Counted from the first letter of the stretch, positions 1-10,199 are shown. The stretch: DNA of 64,000 nucleotides from Azorinus chamasolen (GCA_963576725.1 OY755242.1:2556404-2620403); one strand, 5' to 3'. Notes: a model not told the origin generated them from the letters alone. Numbers and translations: made by a program.

Positions 1-288
1 TAGATGGGGGCATATAAATTGTGACATCAATAAGGCTTTAGTACTAAGGAATTTAAGAAACATATTTGCAAACAAAAAGCATTGTATATATGCAAATTAT
101 CATATGAAAATTGTCATTTTCAGGGTCTGTAAATGGAGAAACCTTTGTGAAAATGCACAGCACATTTTTTTTCGATGAGAATATAGCCTTGTTGATGGAG
201 AATGAAAAGGATCAATTTCAATAAGATGACCTTGAAGGAAGCAATGCCTGTATGTTGTAAGTTGGAAAAGGAAGAGATTATTCATTTA

Positions 289-530
289 AACAAGAGCCGC
301 ATGCGGTATCAACCCTCGTCTGACTTGGTACTTGTCCAGTTAAATTTTTAATAAAATTAAAACGATAAAGCGCGATAACTCCCAAAATTTTGAAATCAAG
401 AGTTATGGTTCTTATGTATGGGGCCTTCCCCTCAATGAGATCTACAAATCTATTAAGTTTCCTGTTGATACCTCTTACACGGACTTCAGAATCGGAATCT
501 ATATACCTTAACACTTATTTAACACTAAAC
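289..530 (-). mobile_element. Truncated pearl/HINE-like repeat
   Basis: The segment starts with AACAAGAG followed by the self-complementary CCGCATGCGG, the same arrangement (reverse complement of stem plus CTCTTGTT) seen at 47484. The following text ('cgataactcccaaaa', 'gagttatggttctt') resembles the 'ccataactccgaaa' unit repeated at 47.7-49.3 kb. Only one unit is present, so this is a short or truncated copy. The open frame on the minus strand here is a by-product of the repeat, not a gene. Confidence 0.5.
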
Positions 531-1157
531 ATCATGGTTAGTAAATGGTTGTTTATGTAAAAAAAATAGAAAAATGTATTGTTATGGAAATCAATGGAAC
601 AGCGTTTGTCATGATTGATTGGAATCTGTTGAATCAAATTTACATACTGGAAATCATTATCGGATGTATATGTGGTCAACAGCCAGTGTTAGCCATTGCA
701 CATGTGATAGCAACCGAATTGATATTCAAAGTGTTGTTCAGAAATAGAATTGGAGTCATTCGGAACTTGGCCGCAGGGGTCGGCTGATATCGCCGTTTGT
801 TATAAGGAGGATCCTTTTAAAATAATTTATCAGTATTTTCGGATAGCGATAACATTTAGCTGAACAAATATATCCTGTCGGAAAATGGGTTGTAAGTATT
901 ATTTACATTGAATGTATACATGTACGGCTTCTGGTGTTAACTGATTAACACGAAAATGCGCAAATGTAAATGTTTAAAGCTTTTGCATGCCGACAACAAC
1001 AACAACAACTACAACCCAGTGATCACAATAGCTAGACTTTTCTTCGAAACAGATGAGCTATCAGACTGACTGGCTTTTCTGTAATCAGAATGTAGCACTT
1101 ATTATGTAGAATCAGTTTTTCACATAAAGTTGAAATTCGGTATAGTAGGACTTATGA
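531..1157. other. No recognisable feature
   Basis: AT-rich single-copy-looking DNA. A plus-strand frame at 545-787 has no recognisable domain and no splice context, so I do not call it. A short (AAC)n run lies near 994-1010. Confidence 0.4.
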
Positions 1158-1388
1158 TTAACCCATTCCTACTTAGGTTATTTTTAGACCTAACCCCTTT
1201 GATTAAATATACAAAAAAGGAGCATTAACTAGAGAAAAAAGAAAGTTTCAGAATTGTGCAGTTTTGAAACCATTGTGATAAATAGAGCATTTGCCCCCTG
1301 CGGAGCAAATGCTCTGTTTCTCACAATGGTTTCATAAAGTGACTTTTACAGAAGCATCAAAAGGCGTCAAGTTGCGAGAATGGGTTAA
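1158..1388. mobile_element. piggyBac-type palindromic MITE, copy 1
   Basis: The 231-bp segment opens with TTAA-CCCATTC and closes with GAATGGG-TTAA. This matches piggyBac targets (TTAA duplication) with CCC/GGG termini. The centre is a long hairpin: 'aaaccattgtgata' is followed by 'gagcatttgc', a short loop, 'gcaaatgctc', then 'tcacaatggttt'. The same core recurs at 2529-2753 and 7939-8167. No coding capacity, so it would need a transposase supplied elsewhere. Confidence 0.72.
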
Positions 1389-1509
1389 GGTCACTGCCCC
1401 AGAGGACAGTTAGAAATGAGGAAATCCACTATAGCCTTTACTTCTAAAAGTGGGAATAAAATAACTGAAACGTAAGTAGATGTCCATGTTTAAGGCACAA
1501 TAGTTTTAC

Positions 1510-1728
1510 CTTGACAGTGCTCCTAGTGGTCAGTGAGAAGGACACATCATTCTTGTAGGATGTTGTTACAACATCTGTAATTTCCAGGAAATCCCCTGGA
1601 TAGTATTTTGTTGAGCACTGCTCCCTCCATAATGTCACTTTTGCTTTGGCCGTTGTACTGTCGGACAGCCAGATTTCCTTGATTTTTGTTGGGGATTCTC
1701 TAAAGGATACATCTCGTTCACTGTCCTC
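1510..1728 (-). CDS. OB-fold (RPA-like) protein, downstream exon
   Basis: A 219-bp minus-strand exon, phase 0 at both ends. The acceptor reads ttattccag before GAGGAC and the donor reads GTCAAG then GTAAAA. It encodes EDSERDVSF, KIKEIWLSDST, KVTLWREQCS, YPGDFLEITDV and a SLTTRSTVKV end, the strand order of an RPA-type OB-fold (ligand, 'LW..q', 'GD.veI.nv', 'ls....t'). Its upstream neighbour is the exon at 3758-4184, which ends in phase 0 with the first OB strand (ICISIQGQVVQ), so the intron splits one OB barrel. A single-stranded nucleic-acid-binding role follows from the fold; the specific gene is unknown. The 3' exon(s) would lie beyond the window start. Confidence 0.55.
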
Positions 1729-1740
1729 CTGGAATAACAA

Positions 1741-2528
1741 AGCAGGTTTTCTAAATATTTGTACTATTATCTCATAGGAATTTTGCGCATTCCTGTGTAA
1801 GATGCAGTCTGAAAGAGGTGGTACTGATCCAGGACTACTGTTATTGCAAAGAAGAATGACTGTTATTGCAAAGAAGAATGTGACAGGGTCAACAATAAAA
1901 TGGATAATGCTTTAGAGTGATAAGTAGCAAAGAAATACAAGTAACTGATTCATCCACAAGTTTTTTTTGGGAGAGTTACTGCAACTTCTGTCTAAGACAT
2001 CAATAAGGGAAAGCATTTTGTTTTGTGAAGCAAATACTACTTTCAAAAGTTTCATGTTGCAAATGCATCAAAATGCACCAGTGTCGACTAAAGAAGATAC
2101 CTGTCCCCAAAACTATTATTAACACTGTCTCATGAGTATGAAATAGCTTACGTGATCAATCAACACGTTATTTCACCTTTCCTGCTCTCCTGTGAGTGTA
2201 AATGGTCTATTTATCACAATGGTTTCACAGAGTGACCTTTACAGAGTCGTCAATGTGAGGGAATGGGATAAGTGGTCAATATTTATACAAGACGATGCCT
2301 AGCATAGAATCATTTTTTTGAGACATTAATAATAAAGTACTGAAATTAAATTAATATGATGATTATCTTAAAGGCGCTGAGTGCAGACACTTGTCAGGAG
2401 GCATCTTAAAAGTGCTATAATCTAGCTCTACATTTATTCAATGTATACCTGAGGATCATCTAAACACTACTTTTGTTAAAATCTGACCATAGGTTTTGGA
2501 CTTGATTTTCTTTAGTTTCCTACTTTTT
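1741..2528. other. Intronic sequence with MITE remnants
   Basis: Intron of the OB-fold gene. Contains a short tandem duplication ('gactgttattgcaaagaaga', about 1845-1880) and near 2200-2280 a half-copy of the hairpin MITE ('tctatttatcacaatggttt' followed by 'gaatggg'). Nothing else recognised. Confidence 0.4.
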
Positions 2529-2753
2529 TATACCCTTTCCTCTATAAATACGCCTTTTTACGCCTCCATAATAGCCACGTTTTGAAACCATTGTGATAGA
2601 GTATATGTTCCTATAGGAGCAAATGCTCTATTTATGACAATGGTTTTAAAAAACAAAATTCTACATTTTTACTTTTCTCTAGTAAATGCTCGTTTTATGT
2701 ATATTCATTCAAAGCGGTTGGGTCTAAAATAGCGTATGTAGGAAAGGGTTAAA
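2529..2753. mobile_element. piggyBac-type palindromic MITE, copy 2 (inverted)
   Basis: The ends read CCCTTTCCT and AGGAAAGGG-TTAA. The centre carries the same 'aaaccattgtgata' / 'tgacaatggttt' arms around 'tcctataggagcaaatgctc'. Orientation is opposite to the copy at 1158. The left TTAA is mutated to TATA. Confidence 0.65.
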
Positions 2754-2954
2754 TTATGTTAATAGAATGATCCCTGCCCCCTGGTGGCTATGCTTTTCGA
2801 CATATCATCCTGATAGTCTTGGTAAAGGGCAAATTAAGTCTATTTGTGCCAAATATCAGGCAGATGTGGACAGTGTCCTTGGAGAAGAATTTTCAAGTTT
2901 TTCTACTATAGACATGTAAGGAAAACTGATACCCTATGTGACACTCTGCCTTTC

Positions 2955-3022
2955 TGCAACCCCCTCAACCCCCCCAACTCCCCCCAACCCCCCCAACTCC
3001 CCCCATCCCCCCACCCCCAAAA
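2955..3022. repeat. C-rich low-complexity tract
   Basis: Imperfect tandem of CCCCCCAACTCC-like units ending in an A-run. The complementary strand is G-rich with repeated G-runs. No coding meaning is claimed for the frame across it. Confidence 0.8.
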
Positions 3023-3089
3023 AAATATAAACCAAAAACAACATCAAACAGGAATTAGGTATGTCCTTTTCATGTATTTCTGAATGACC

Positions 3090-3750
3090 TTTTCAGTTGT
3101 CTGCTGACAATTAGCAAGTAAATATCCATTTGTCTATCAGTGAAATTTCACTAGTAAGTCAATGGAGAAGGGCATAGGATTTCCAAACCCCTGCTTATGT
3201 CATACCGTATGTTGATTTGTTCATTGGGACAGTATGAATGATCTCAAACCAATACAGCAAACACTGTTGTTTGTACGCATAATTTGGTAAGACATGTTCG
3301 AAGTCCACATGACTTCTATCAGGTTTGTGCAGTGAAAGTGGTATTATGAAATTTAACTCTATTTCTGTCAAATTTTGTTGTCTGCAAAATTTGTTGTCTG
3401 CAGCATTTTTATTTTCTTAAAATGTTTTGTTTAAAAACAAAAAGTCACAGTAACAAACAGCTTGAATTCTGTTGAGACGCCAAGTTAATTTGTGCCTCAT
3501 CCCACTGCGTACTGTCTAGGTAACCACAAATGCAACATTGACAGCAACAGAGTTAATGTTAAGAAAAGCAGGCAATACACAGTTTGCCACAGAAGAAACG
3601 CAGCTTATCTGAAGCACTGTAGTATTATAAATGCAATTTTCCTAACAAATTTCTGAAGAATGGATAAACAGATATATGATGGAAGGATTGATTGAATGCA
3701 ATACTACAGTTCCCCTTTTAAACTTTTTGGGGGCCTAATAAAGAATAATA
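3090..3750. other. No recognisable feature (intron)
   Basis: AT-rich DNA between the OB-fold exon at 3758 and the C-rich tract. I see no exon, RNA gene or repeat family here. Confidence 0.35.
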
Positions 3751-3757
3751 AACTTAC

Positions 3758-4184
3758 CTGAACAACTTGGCCTTGAATGGAGATACAGATCTTAAGACTG
3801 GATTGAAGCCCTTTTTCCAGTGTGCAGCCTTTGGGGGTTGACCAGCAGTTCCCCCTCCTGCTCCAGCTGTGGAGGTACAGTAATTGCACTGGTCAGGAAT
3901 ACTTTCGAACGAGCTGTTATGAAGACAGTGGACTTGTTTCGTACCAGTATATTCCGTATGCATACTGAATTCCCCTGTGAAATCTGGGAAAGTTGGAAGG
4001 GTCCTGTATTACTGCTTTTTTTCACTGCAGTAGCATCAGCAAAAGCACATACCATACACAGCTTTTCATCTCCTTCTCCGGAGCTGTACTTCTGTACAGC
4101 TGATGTGCTGATGACTTTAACCCTCAGCATTCGATCCACATTTGATGTGGGGGACTGCATTACTTCAGATAGTGTTGCAGACAT
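3758..4184 (-). CDS. OB-fold (RPA-like) protein, upstream exon, frameshifted
   Basis: The minus-strand exon begins with ATG directly after a good acceptor (tctctgtctgcag) and ends at a consensus donor, GTTCAG then GTAAGT. The first frame gives about 125 residues resembling an OB-fold: VKVISTSAVQKYSS, KLCMVCAFADAT, FQLSQISQGNSVCIRNILV and a STVFITARSKVFLT segment. That frame stops near 3792. The reading that continues to the donor with conserved-looking residues (LQSSLKICISIQGQVVQ) lies in another frame, the shift falling around the CCCCCAAAGG run near 3830. Either this is a pseudogene or there is an assembly indel in a homopolymer. Phase 0 at the donor matches the exon at 1510-1728. The ATG after the acceptor may be an internal Met rather than the true start. 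Confidence 0.5.
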
Positions 4185-4344
4185 CTGCAGACAGAGAAAG
4201 AGGAGTTTTTGAGTAATTTGAAACGCGAAGATGCAATAACATTTAAAAGCATATGTAGTAATACATTATTTTTTTCTGTAACTTTAGTACCAGAACGTTG
4301 AAACCAGTTAGTGACATTCATTGATTCAAGAACGAACTTGTTTT

Positions 4345-4520
4345 CAGTACCTCTTGTTCTGAAATTTGAATATCGCTTAAGCCGGTGCTAGGGGGCGTGA
4401 GCAGTGTTGCACTTTCAATTATTGCCCATGAACAGACTCAATAAAACCGAGTCTGCATTTTTCACTTTTTGTGTTGCAGTTTTGCTTTCGGGGGATCACC
4501 TCCCTTCCGAATTTTTACAA
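4345..4520 (-). repeat. GATC-hairpin repeat family, copy 1
   Basis: About 170 bp shared with 14158-14400, 14440-14670 and 35490-35700. Conserved parts are 'gcttaagccggtgctag', a CTCF-like 'gggggcgtgagcag', the hairpin AGACTC-AATAAAACC-GAGTCT and 'gctttcgggggatcacc'. It runs opposite to the 14 kb copies. Class unknown. Confidence 0.6.
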
Positions 4521-4639
4521 TTGACTTCAAGTTTTAAAATAAATATGCACTTCTGTACGTGTGGTCTATAGTTCAGCGATAAAAACAAATAATTCCTTAC
4601 CTCTCAAGTGTGTTTTAGACTGAACATCTATGAGAGAAA

Positions 4640-4790
4640 AGGAGAATGTTATAGTTTTCAAGCTACTGCAATAATAGATCAATTGTGCATTTGGAGAAAA
4701 TGCTCTTTTTATAAATCTTGCCTAAAGAAAGTGACATTTAAAGAGATCAAACAAATAAATTATGAGGGAATGGGTTCATGCATGTTCAAA
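4640..4790. repeat. Decayed hairpin-MITE fragment
   Basis: 'gtgcatttggagaaaatgctc' and 'gtgacatttaaagag' ending in 'gagggaatgggtt' match the right half of the MITE at 1158, without a clear left end. Confidence 0.35.
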
Positions 4791-4889
4791 CTAGAACTTG
4801 ATGGTAGAACAGCACTATTTAAAAGACTTTTTTACAGTGGTTTATCGATTGAAATTGCCCATGCTGTAGTTTTATCATAAACTAAGCCA

Positions 4890-5510
4890 AAATTGAAACT
4901 TTACATACGTTGAAATTAAATCAACATCTGGATTATAATTTTATATTGAATGTTGCTATATGTGACAAATCATATTGGAGAGGGTGCATGAAAATTGAAC
5001 CCTAACATAGATCAAAGACACAGTTACAAATAATACAAAACGGTTGATAAATTCCACTGCATTGGTAAAATGCTTCTTTCAAAATAAGGAATTTGACAAA
5101 GTATCTGCCTTTGAATTGAATATAAAGAGATAAACATAGCCTTGTAACTCATGAAGTATTAAATTACATTGAAACAAACTTTAAAATGTCATTATTTGAT
5201 GGCTGGTAGAAGTGTCAACCAAGGCAAAACATAAACGTTAACATCTTCAGACAGCCATTTGCGTCTAGCACACTGAATACTGATAAAAGTACTGTTATTC
5301 TTATAAATGATATTCATCAGCAACTTTGGACTTCCCTCGAAAAGGTTTGGACACGTTAGCAAATCAAGCACCACCTTTATAGTATAAATGACCTGTAACA
5401 TGGTAAATTGTTGTAAACTCAGTCAATGCCTTTTAAAGATGTGATGTTAACCCCACTGGAAGGAGAATATCTGCCTGTATTTAATGTAACTTCAGTCATG
5501 TACAATTCTA
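4890..5510. other. No recognisable feature
   Basis: AT-rich interval. A minus-strand frame near 5192-5401 has no recognised domain or splice context. Confidence 0.35.
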
Positions 5511-5514
5511 ACAA

Positions 5515-6100
5515 TGGAAAAGTAGTAAGGTCATGCAGGCAAAGCCACATACAAGACGCAACCACCACCAAAACACCGATAGACAGCATGACACACACAT
5601 ACACAACCGCGCACCCAAACGCATACTCACACACGAGATAAACACAGAAAACATCAACAGACACACAATGAACAAAATCACAAGCACAAAGACGTAAGGC
5701 AAAGAAAGGGAAGGGTGACAAAGAGAGAACCGCCTTGGCACGGTCAGTAGCAAAAACACCACTGGGGGTTTAAACCGGTTTACGGGCGTCCTAACCTCAC
5801 ATTTCTCTCAAATTCACCCTAGCTTTACAAATAGCTTTACAAATAGTGTAAATAAAGGTATCCCCGCCGGACCTACCCACAACATAGACGACGGTGAACA
5901 CAGGGCAACATGTAAAACATAGCATAATAACTGTGACAATCCATCAAATATGTACTCAATGACTTTGCTGTCAGAGCACCTGTAGGTAAGCCGTTAAGGG
6001 CACGACAGGGAAAAAGTAATACATGAGTCTGGTAAGCTCATCCCGTATCCGAGTTTAAGAGTATACCATCATAGAGTACTACCCTTGGCCTAACATCGCG
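5515..6100 (+). mobile_element. (AC)n-core repeat, copy 1 (long form)
   Basis: Starts with tggaaaagtagtaa and passes through 'gccacatacaagacgcaacc', an AC-rich block, 'gtttaaaccggtttacggg', 'agccgttaagggcacgacag' and on past 'ctggtaagctc' to 'gagtataccatcatagagta'. The long end is shared only with the copy at 30248-30844. All copies share the tggaaaag end, while the other end varies. Confidence 0.75.
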
Positions 6101-6589
6101 CAAGCAAAGAGGGAAGCGTAGCTACCGACTGTAAAAGGGTCGATAACCAAACATGCAGTGCGTTGCAATATAATGGGATCATAACCTTTCTTCTTAGATG
6201 TTTTAATGCGTTTTATAAACAAATCATGAAAATGGATATGACCCCGAATTTTCCTAAGTTTGTAGATAACATCCCCATAATAGTCTAGTTAACAAGTTAA
6301 CATGAATCAATTCCGGGTTTAACACTATGGATAATTGAAAAGCGAATCACTTCATGGACAGGATTTTTCAAGTGAATACCTATGTCATTTTCCTTCTTGG
6401 GAAATCTTTAGATTTCAGACAAATTCAATATTAGCTGATGTAGATTTTTCAAAGCATAGCAAATAAACGTTTTTGTTGGAAGAACGTTGGCTATTATGCA
6501 TTTGCACGAACAGCAAAAGTGCTTTGTGGTCTGAGTAGTAGGACTCTTGAGTAACTATAGATTTCATTTCGGCTGCATCAAAATTTATA
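6101..6589. other. No recognisable feature
   Basis: AT-rich DNA between two (AC)n-core copies. It could be Helentron 3' flank, but I see no terminal hairpin to fix a boundary. Confidence 0.35.
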
Positions 6590-6822
6590 TATACTTGGTC
6601 TAATGTTGTTTATTTTGGTTGCTCGCTGTTCCAATGCGGCACTCCTGCTTTCAGCCTACGGTCAATTGTGTTGTTTAATATACTTAATGTTTAATGTGTT
6701 TCGTCTTGATATGCGTCCTGTTATGTTTTGTCTTGTGGCTTTACCGTTTCTTGTTTGATGGTGTTTGGTGCGGTGTCATATCGTGTGTGGCTCTCCCTGT
6801 TTGACTTTTTTTCCATATTGAT
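6590..6822 (-). mobile_element. (AC)n-core repeat, divergent copy 2
   Basis: 'ggtgtttggtgcggtgtcat' and 'gtgtggctctccctgtttga' followed by a ttccat end align with the sense 3' end of the family ('gcttttcctgcttgac', 'ttttcca'). It lies immediately after the endonuclease reading loses homology, so it appears to truncate the Helentron endonuclease. More diverged than the other copies and therefore probably older. Confidence 0.45.
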
Positions 6823-7387
6823 TGTCAGTTGTGGGACCTGTTATAACTTGATAGAAATGCGTTTTCTCAAATACTTTGGAGATAGGATGAGTTCTGCAGT
6901 AATTGAAATTGAAGTCTCCAATCAAAACAATCTTCCCATCACCAGGCAAAACCCTCATCAAATTTACCAGGAAAGCTTCATATTTCTGGACAGTTGCTTG
7001 CCTTGGTGGACAATAAATAACACAAACGGACATGTGAGTCCTTTGAACAGCTGCACATTCTATATGTTCTAATTTGTGGAATGCAATTTTGCAGTCATTG
7101 TTTCGATAGTGTACAACAATACAATGACTAGAAATGTCAGGTGTTGAGCCAACAACTTTGAAACCAGCAAGATGATATCTTGGAGTCCATTCAACCAAAC
7201 GCCCAACCCTTGTTTCTACAAGTCCAATAACATCAGCATTCAAAAGACCTTGCTCATTTTTTATGTCATCAAAGTGATTCTGCAGAGATCTACAATTCTG
7301 GTAGCATATCTTGGTGTCAGAAGACAACAGTTCAAGGTTTGGCAAAGAGCACTCTGTCAATCTTTTCAATGTCCTGAGCCGTTCCAT
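6823..7387 (-). pseudogene. Helentron endonuclease domain (truncated)
   Basis: Endonuclease/exonuclease/phosphatase-like domain. Visible motifs: KICYQNCRSL (first strand with catalytic Asn), DVIGLVETRV (catalytic Glu), SVCVIYCPPR and KIVLIGDFNFN (Asp-x-Asn). The reading stops being homologous after GPTTDN, where a divergent (AC)n-core copy begins, so the final S/N-D-H motif is absent. The upstream reading (EKISV, stop, YEVKKEMERLR) runs from the helicase C-terminus in a shifted frame, consistent with an original helicase-endonuclease fusion. Expected function is DNA nicking during Helentron transposition; this copy cannot be active. Confidence 0.8.
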
Positions 7388-7431
7388 TTCCTTTTTAACT
7401 TCATATCACACACTTATTTTTTCACAATTCA

Positions 7432-7846
7432 CTCAAAAATGTAGATGCCTGTTAAGCTTGTTACTCTGCTCAATCCAACATAGTGTGCATGGCCTACCTT
7501 TCGAGTACCAAAATGCACAACAGCTTCTTTCAGAGTAGACCCATGGGACTTGTGAATGGTTGTGCCAGCCGTGATACCAAGTGGAAACTGATGTCGAGTA
7601 ATAGGGTATGTTTTGAAGTATTGGATAGTGAATTGCCACGTAGTTAAAAGGACTGGTGTCCACTCATGTAAGATACCTGGCCCAAACAAATGCCGATACT
7701 TCCTTCTCCATGCACAACGAATTGAATCATTTTCAAACAAAACCCAAACAATACTACATCTCATAGAATTTTCCACTCTGAAATCAAATTTCTGTATTAA
7801 GCATGCTACACCATTTGTAAGACCATCAGCAGTATCTATATTTAAA
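7432..7846 (-). pseudogene. Helentron helicase C-terminal part (PIF1 motifs V-VI)
   Basis: From the target duplication at 7831-7846 the reading runs ADGLTNGVACLI and continues to FPLGITAGTTIHKSHGST (motif V) and HYVGLSRVTSLTGIYI (motif VI, with the arginine). This is the end of a PIF1-family helicase. It continues the frame that ends CEMCLNIDT at 8487-8520, so one retro-insertion (7847-8499) splits a once continuous reading. A frame change precedes the endonuclease domain. Confidence 0.85.
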
Positions 7847-7938
7847 AATTCTGCTTTTCATATGCCATTATGAAAAATCTTCTACTGCATATTTTTGATG
7901 TCATTATTTTCTTACATGCATATTCATGGGGTATAGAG

Positions 7939-8167
7939 TTAACCCATTACCTCATAAGTTATTTTTAGATACTAATTCATTGAATAAATCTACAGAAAAG
8001 GAGCATTTACTGGAGAAAAAGGAATGTTTAGAACTGGGTAGTTGGGAAACCATTGTGATAAACAGAGCATTTGCTCCTATAGGAGCAAATGCTCTATTTA
8101 TCACAATGGTTTCAATAAGTGGCTTTTACAGAGGCGTAGAAAGGCGTATTTATGGAGGAGAGGGTTA
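7939..8167. mobile_element. piggyBac-type palindromic MITE, copy 3
   Basis: Left end TTAA-CCCATTACC, right end GGAGAGGG-TTAT. The central 66 bp (8047-8112) form a near-perfect hairpin with the palindrome gctcctataggagc at its apex. It lies inside the poly(A) retro-insertion. Confidence 0.75.
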
Positions 8168-8249
8168 TGGAAACTAAACAGCATCCTAGTCCAGTAACAT
8201 GAATTTTGTACTTACTGCACTAGCTGGTACACTGTGTAGAGTCATCCAT

Positions 8250-8325
8250 CATCCAGCCATTAGGATCAAATGCTCTATTTATCGCAATGGTTTCATAACG
8301 TGACTTTTACAGAGGCATAAATTAG
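8250..8325. repeat. Half-copy of the hairpin MITE
   Basis: 'ggatcaaatgctctatttat' then 'cgcaatggtttcataac' and 'tgacttttacagaggc' match the right arm of the MITE at 1158; the left arm is absent. Confidence 0.5.
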
Positions 8326-8499
8326 ATAAGCTATGATAGTAACTTTTGTTTACATTTGAACCAAGTCGTGATTTTCTTTGTGCAATACGTGTATATTGCC
8401 CGCAGTATTTATATATATTCACTTTTGTACATTAATGTAATGGTAAAATAAAGAAATTGAACACTAAAAAAAAAGAAAAAAAAAGTATCTATATTTAAA

Positions 8500-8586
8500 C
8501 ACATTTCACATGGTATCCCAAGCCCTAATACAAGATTTGTCTGTAAGCCCATTGTCCTGCTTGGGTCTTCTTGTATTTTCGATAAA
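8500..8586 (-). pseudogene. Helentron helicase segment between two insertions
   Basis: Minus-strand reading KIQEDPSRTMGLQT then LVLGLGIPCEMCLNIDT: the stretch of a PIF1-type Helentron helicase that precedes the '.DGLtNGa' motif. It is bounded by the (AC)n-core insertion (8587-9127) and the poly(A) insertion (7847-8499). Confidence 0.75.
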
Positions 8587-9127
8587 TGGAAAAGTAGTAA
8601 AGTCAAGCAGGCAAAGCCACATACAAGACGCAACCACCACCAAAACACCGATAGACAGCATGACACACACACAACCACACACCCAAACGCACACATACAC
8701 ATACACGAAATGAACATAGAAAACACCAAAAGACACACACGAACCAGAGACAAACGTTCCACATATGAACAAAATCACAAACACAAAGACGCAAGGCAAA
8801 CAAAGGGAAGGGTGACAAAGAGAGTACCGCCTTGGCACGGTCAGTAGCAAAAACACCGCTGGGGGTTTAAACCGGTTTACGGACGTCCTAACCTCACACT
8901 TCTCTCAAAGTCACCCTAGCTTTACAAATATTGTAAATAGAGGTATCCCCGCTGGACTTACCCACAACATAGAAGACGGTGAACACATGACAACATGTAA
9001 AACATAGCATAATAACTGTGACAATCCGTCAAATATGTACTCAATGACTTTGCTGAAGTCAGAGCACCTGCAGGTAAGCCGTTAAGGGCACGACAGGGAA
9101 AAAGTAATACATGAGTCTGGTAAGCTC
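8587..9127 (+). mobile_element. (AC)n-core repeat, copy 3, inside the helicase
   Basis: Runs from tggaaaagtagtaaag to 'gagtctggtaagctc'. The flanks both show ataaa (8582-8586 and 9128-9132), a possible 5-bp target duplication. On the minus strand the helicase reads LRDKTL before the insert and KIQEDPSRT after it, fixing both borders to within a few bases. Truncated relative to the copy at 5515. Confidence 0.8.
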
Positions 9128-9132
9128 ATAAA

Positions 9133-9413
9133 GTTTTGTCCCTCAAGTTGCTGTTCAAATCACCAGAAACTGTATCATATGCAGCGATATTCACCAGTTG
9201 TGTTTCATTCATTTCGGCAAGAAGTGAAGCATTGTGAGAAATTGCATTTTTCGTTTTGCAAAACAAGTGTGGAAGATGCTTAATATCAGCTCTGGAAATG
9301 CCAAGACTGTCAACTTGTCTACTCTTCAAAATCTGTATATCATCACCTGTTTGCATGCCTTCTCTCAATCTATTAAGAAGAAGGGCAAAATCATGATCAT
9401 CTTTTTGTCTCAT
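9133..9413 (-). pseudogene. Helentron helicase, motif III-IV region
   Basis: Minus-strand frame beginning MRQKDDHDFALLLNRLREG, then IKHLPHLFCKTKNAISHNA. This is the region after the Gln-containing motif III in PIF1-type helicases ('lp.lf.tn..v..~N'). It ends LNSNLRDKTL at the (AC)n-core insertion. A stop separates it from the preceding segment at 9413. Confidence 0.75.
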
Positions 9414-10125
9414 TACCTGTTCAAGCTAAAAAAATCAAACAGTTCAACCCAAAGGGTTGTCGAAAGACAACCAAGATGAGCACTCGCATATACTTGTGAA
9501 AACATCCACGAATCTGCCACAGGCTTCAGCTGATACAAGTCACCTACTGCAAGAATACTGACACCACCAAATGGTCTATGAACACCCATCACCTCTTGCA
9601 AACGTAAATTGATGAAATTCAACATGCCCCTTCCAACATTGATATTTCATCAATGATCACTATCTTTAAGTCATGGAAATGTGAACGTAATGTATTGAGC
9701 TGTTGCATGTCTAAAGGTTTGAAGCGGAATCCTTGATTAACAGGTATACAAAAAATTGAATGTAGAGTGCTTCCACCAATGTTGTGTGCAGCCTTTTCTG
9801 TTGGAGCACAAAGCAACAGTTTCAGAGAGCTATGACTTTCATTGCTCAGATGACTATAATATTTTAGAATTGCCTGATGTAGTGATTGAATGACAACTGA
9901 TTTGCCAACTCCGGCACCTCCTGACAGAAATGTGTAAAATGGCAAGGAGTCAGTTTTCACTTTGTGTAGAGTTTGATAGAAGAATTGCTTCTGTTCAGTA
10001 TTTAAACGCCTGACAAACTGCAAGTATTTGTCATTTTCTACCTCCTTGTTAGGCACGATTTCAGACGAGATCTGCTTTCTACCAACACCTAAGTCTTGGT
10101 CAAAGTCATAAGTTTCGCTGTACAC
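9413..10125 (-). pseudogene. Helentron PIF1-type helicase, ATPase half
   Basis: The Walker A motif is intact (FLSGGAGVGKSVV), followed by LLCAPTEKAAHNIGGSTLHS (motif Ia) and the Walker B sequence KIVIIDEISML. A one-base frameshift in a GGGG run near 9620-9640 separates this from FINLRLQEVMG and SILAVGDLYQLKPV (motif III). In a live element this domain unwinds and drives strand displacement during rolling-circle transfer. Upstream it is preceded by a DQDLGVGRKQ linker. Confidence 0.9.
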
Positions 10126-10199
10126 TTCTGAAGCACAACCTGGATCAAAACAACGAAACGTATTTGAAGAAAACTACTTTCAGCAGTGTCAGTCAATTC

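Larger units (their letters stand above)
7847..8499. mobile_element. Retro-insertion with poly(A) tail and 15-16 bp target duplication
   Basis: The sequence agtatctatatttaaa occurs at 7831-7846 and again at 8484-8499. Between them the insert ends with 'gtaaaataaagaaattg' and an A-rich tail (A9, G, A9), i.e. a polyadenylation signal and tail directly before the second target copy. These are the hallmarks of LINE-mediated target-primed insertion. The cargo has no recognised coding sequence; it holds a palindromic MITE (7939-8167) and a second partial MITE (about 8255-8320). The helicase reading frame is exactly restored when insert plus one target copy is ignored. Confidence 0.85.

Noticed and set aside
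278..514. Minus-strand 78-residue frame as a gene
   Set aside because: Its sequence belongs to a minisatellite-type repeat also seen at 47-49 kb.
3820..4212. Plus-strand 130-residue frame
   Set aside because: Antisense to the OB-fold exon, which has splice borders and fold-like residues on the other strand.
6728..7072. Plus-strand 114-residue frame
   Set aside because: Antisense to the Helentron endonuclease and the (AC)n-core fragment.
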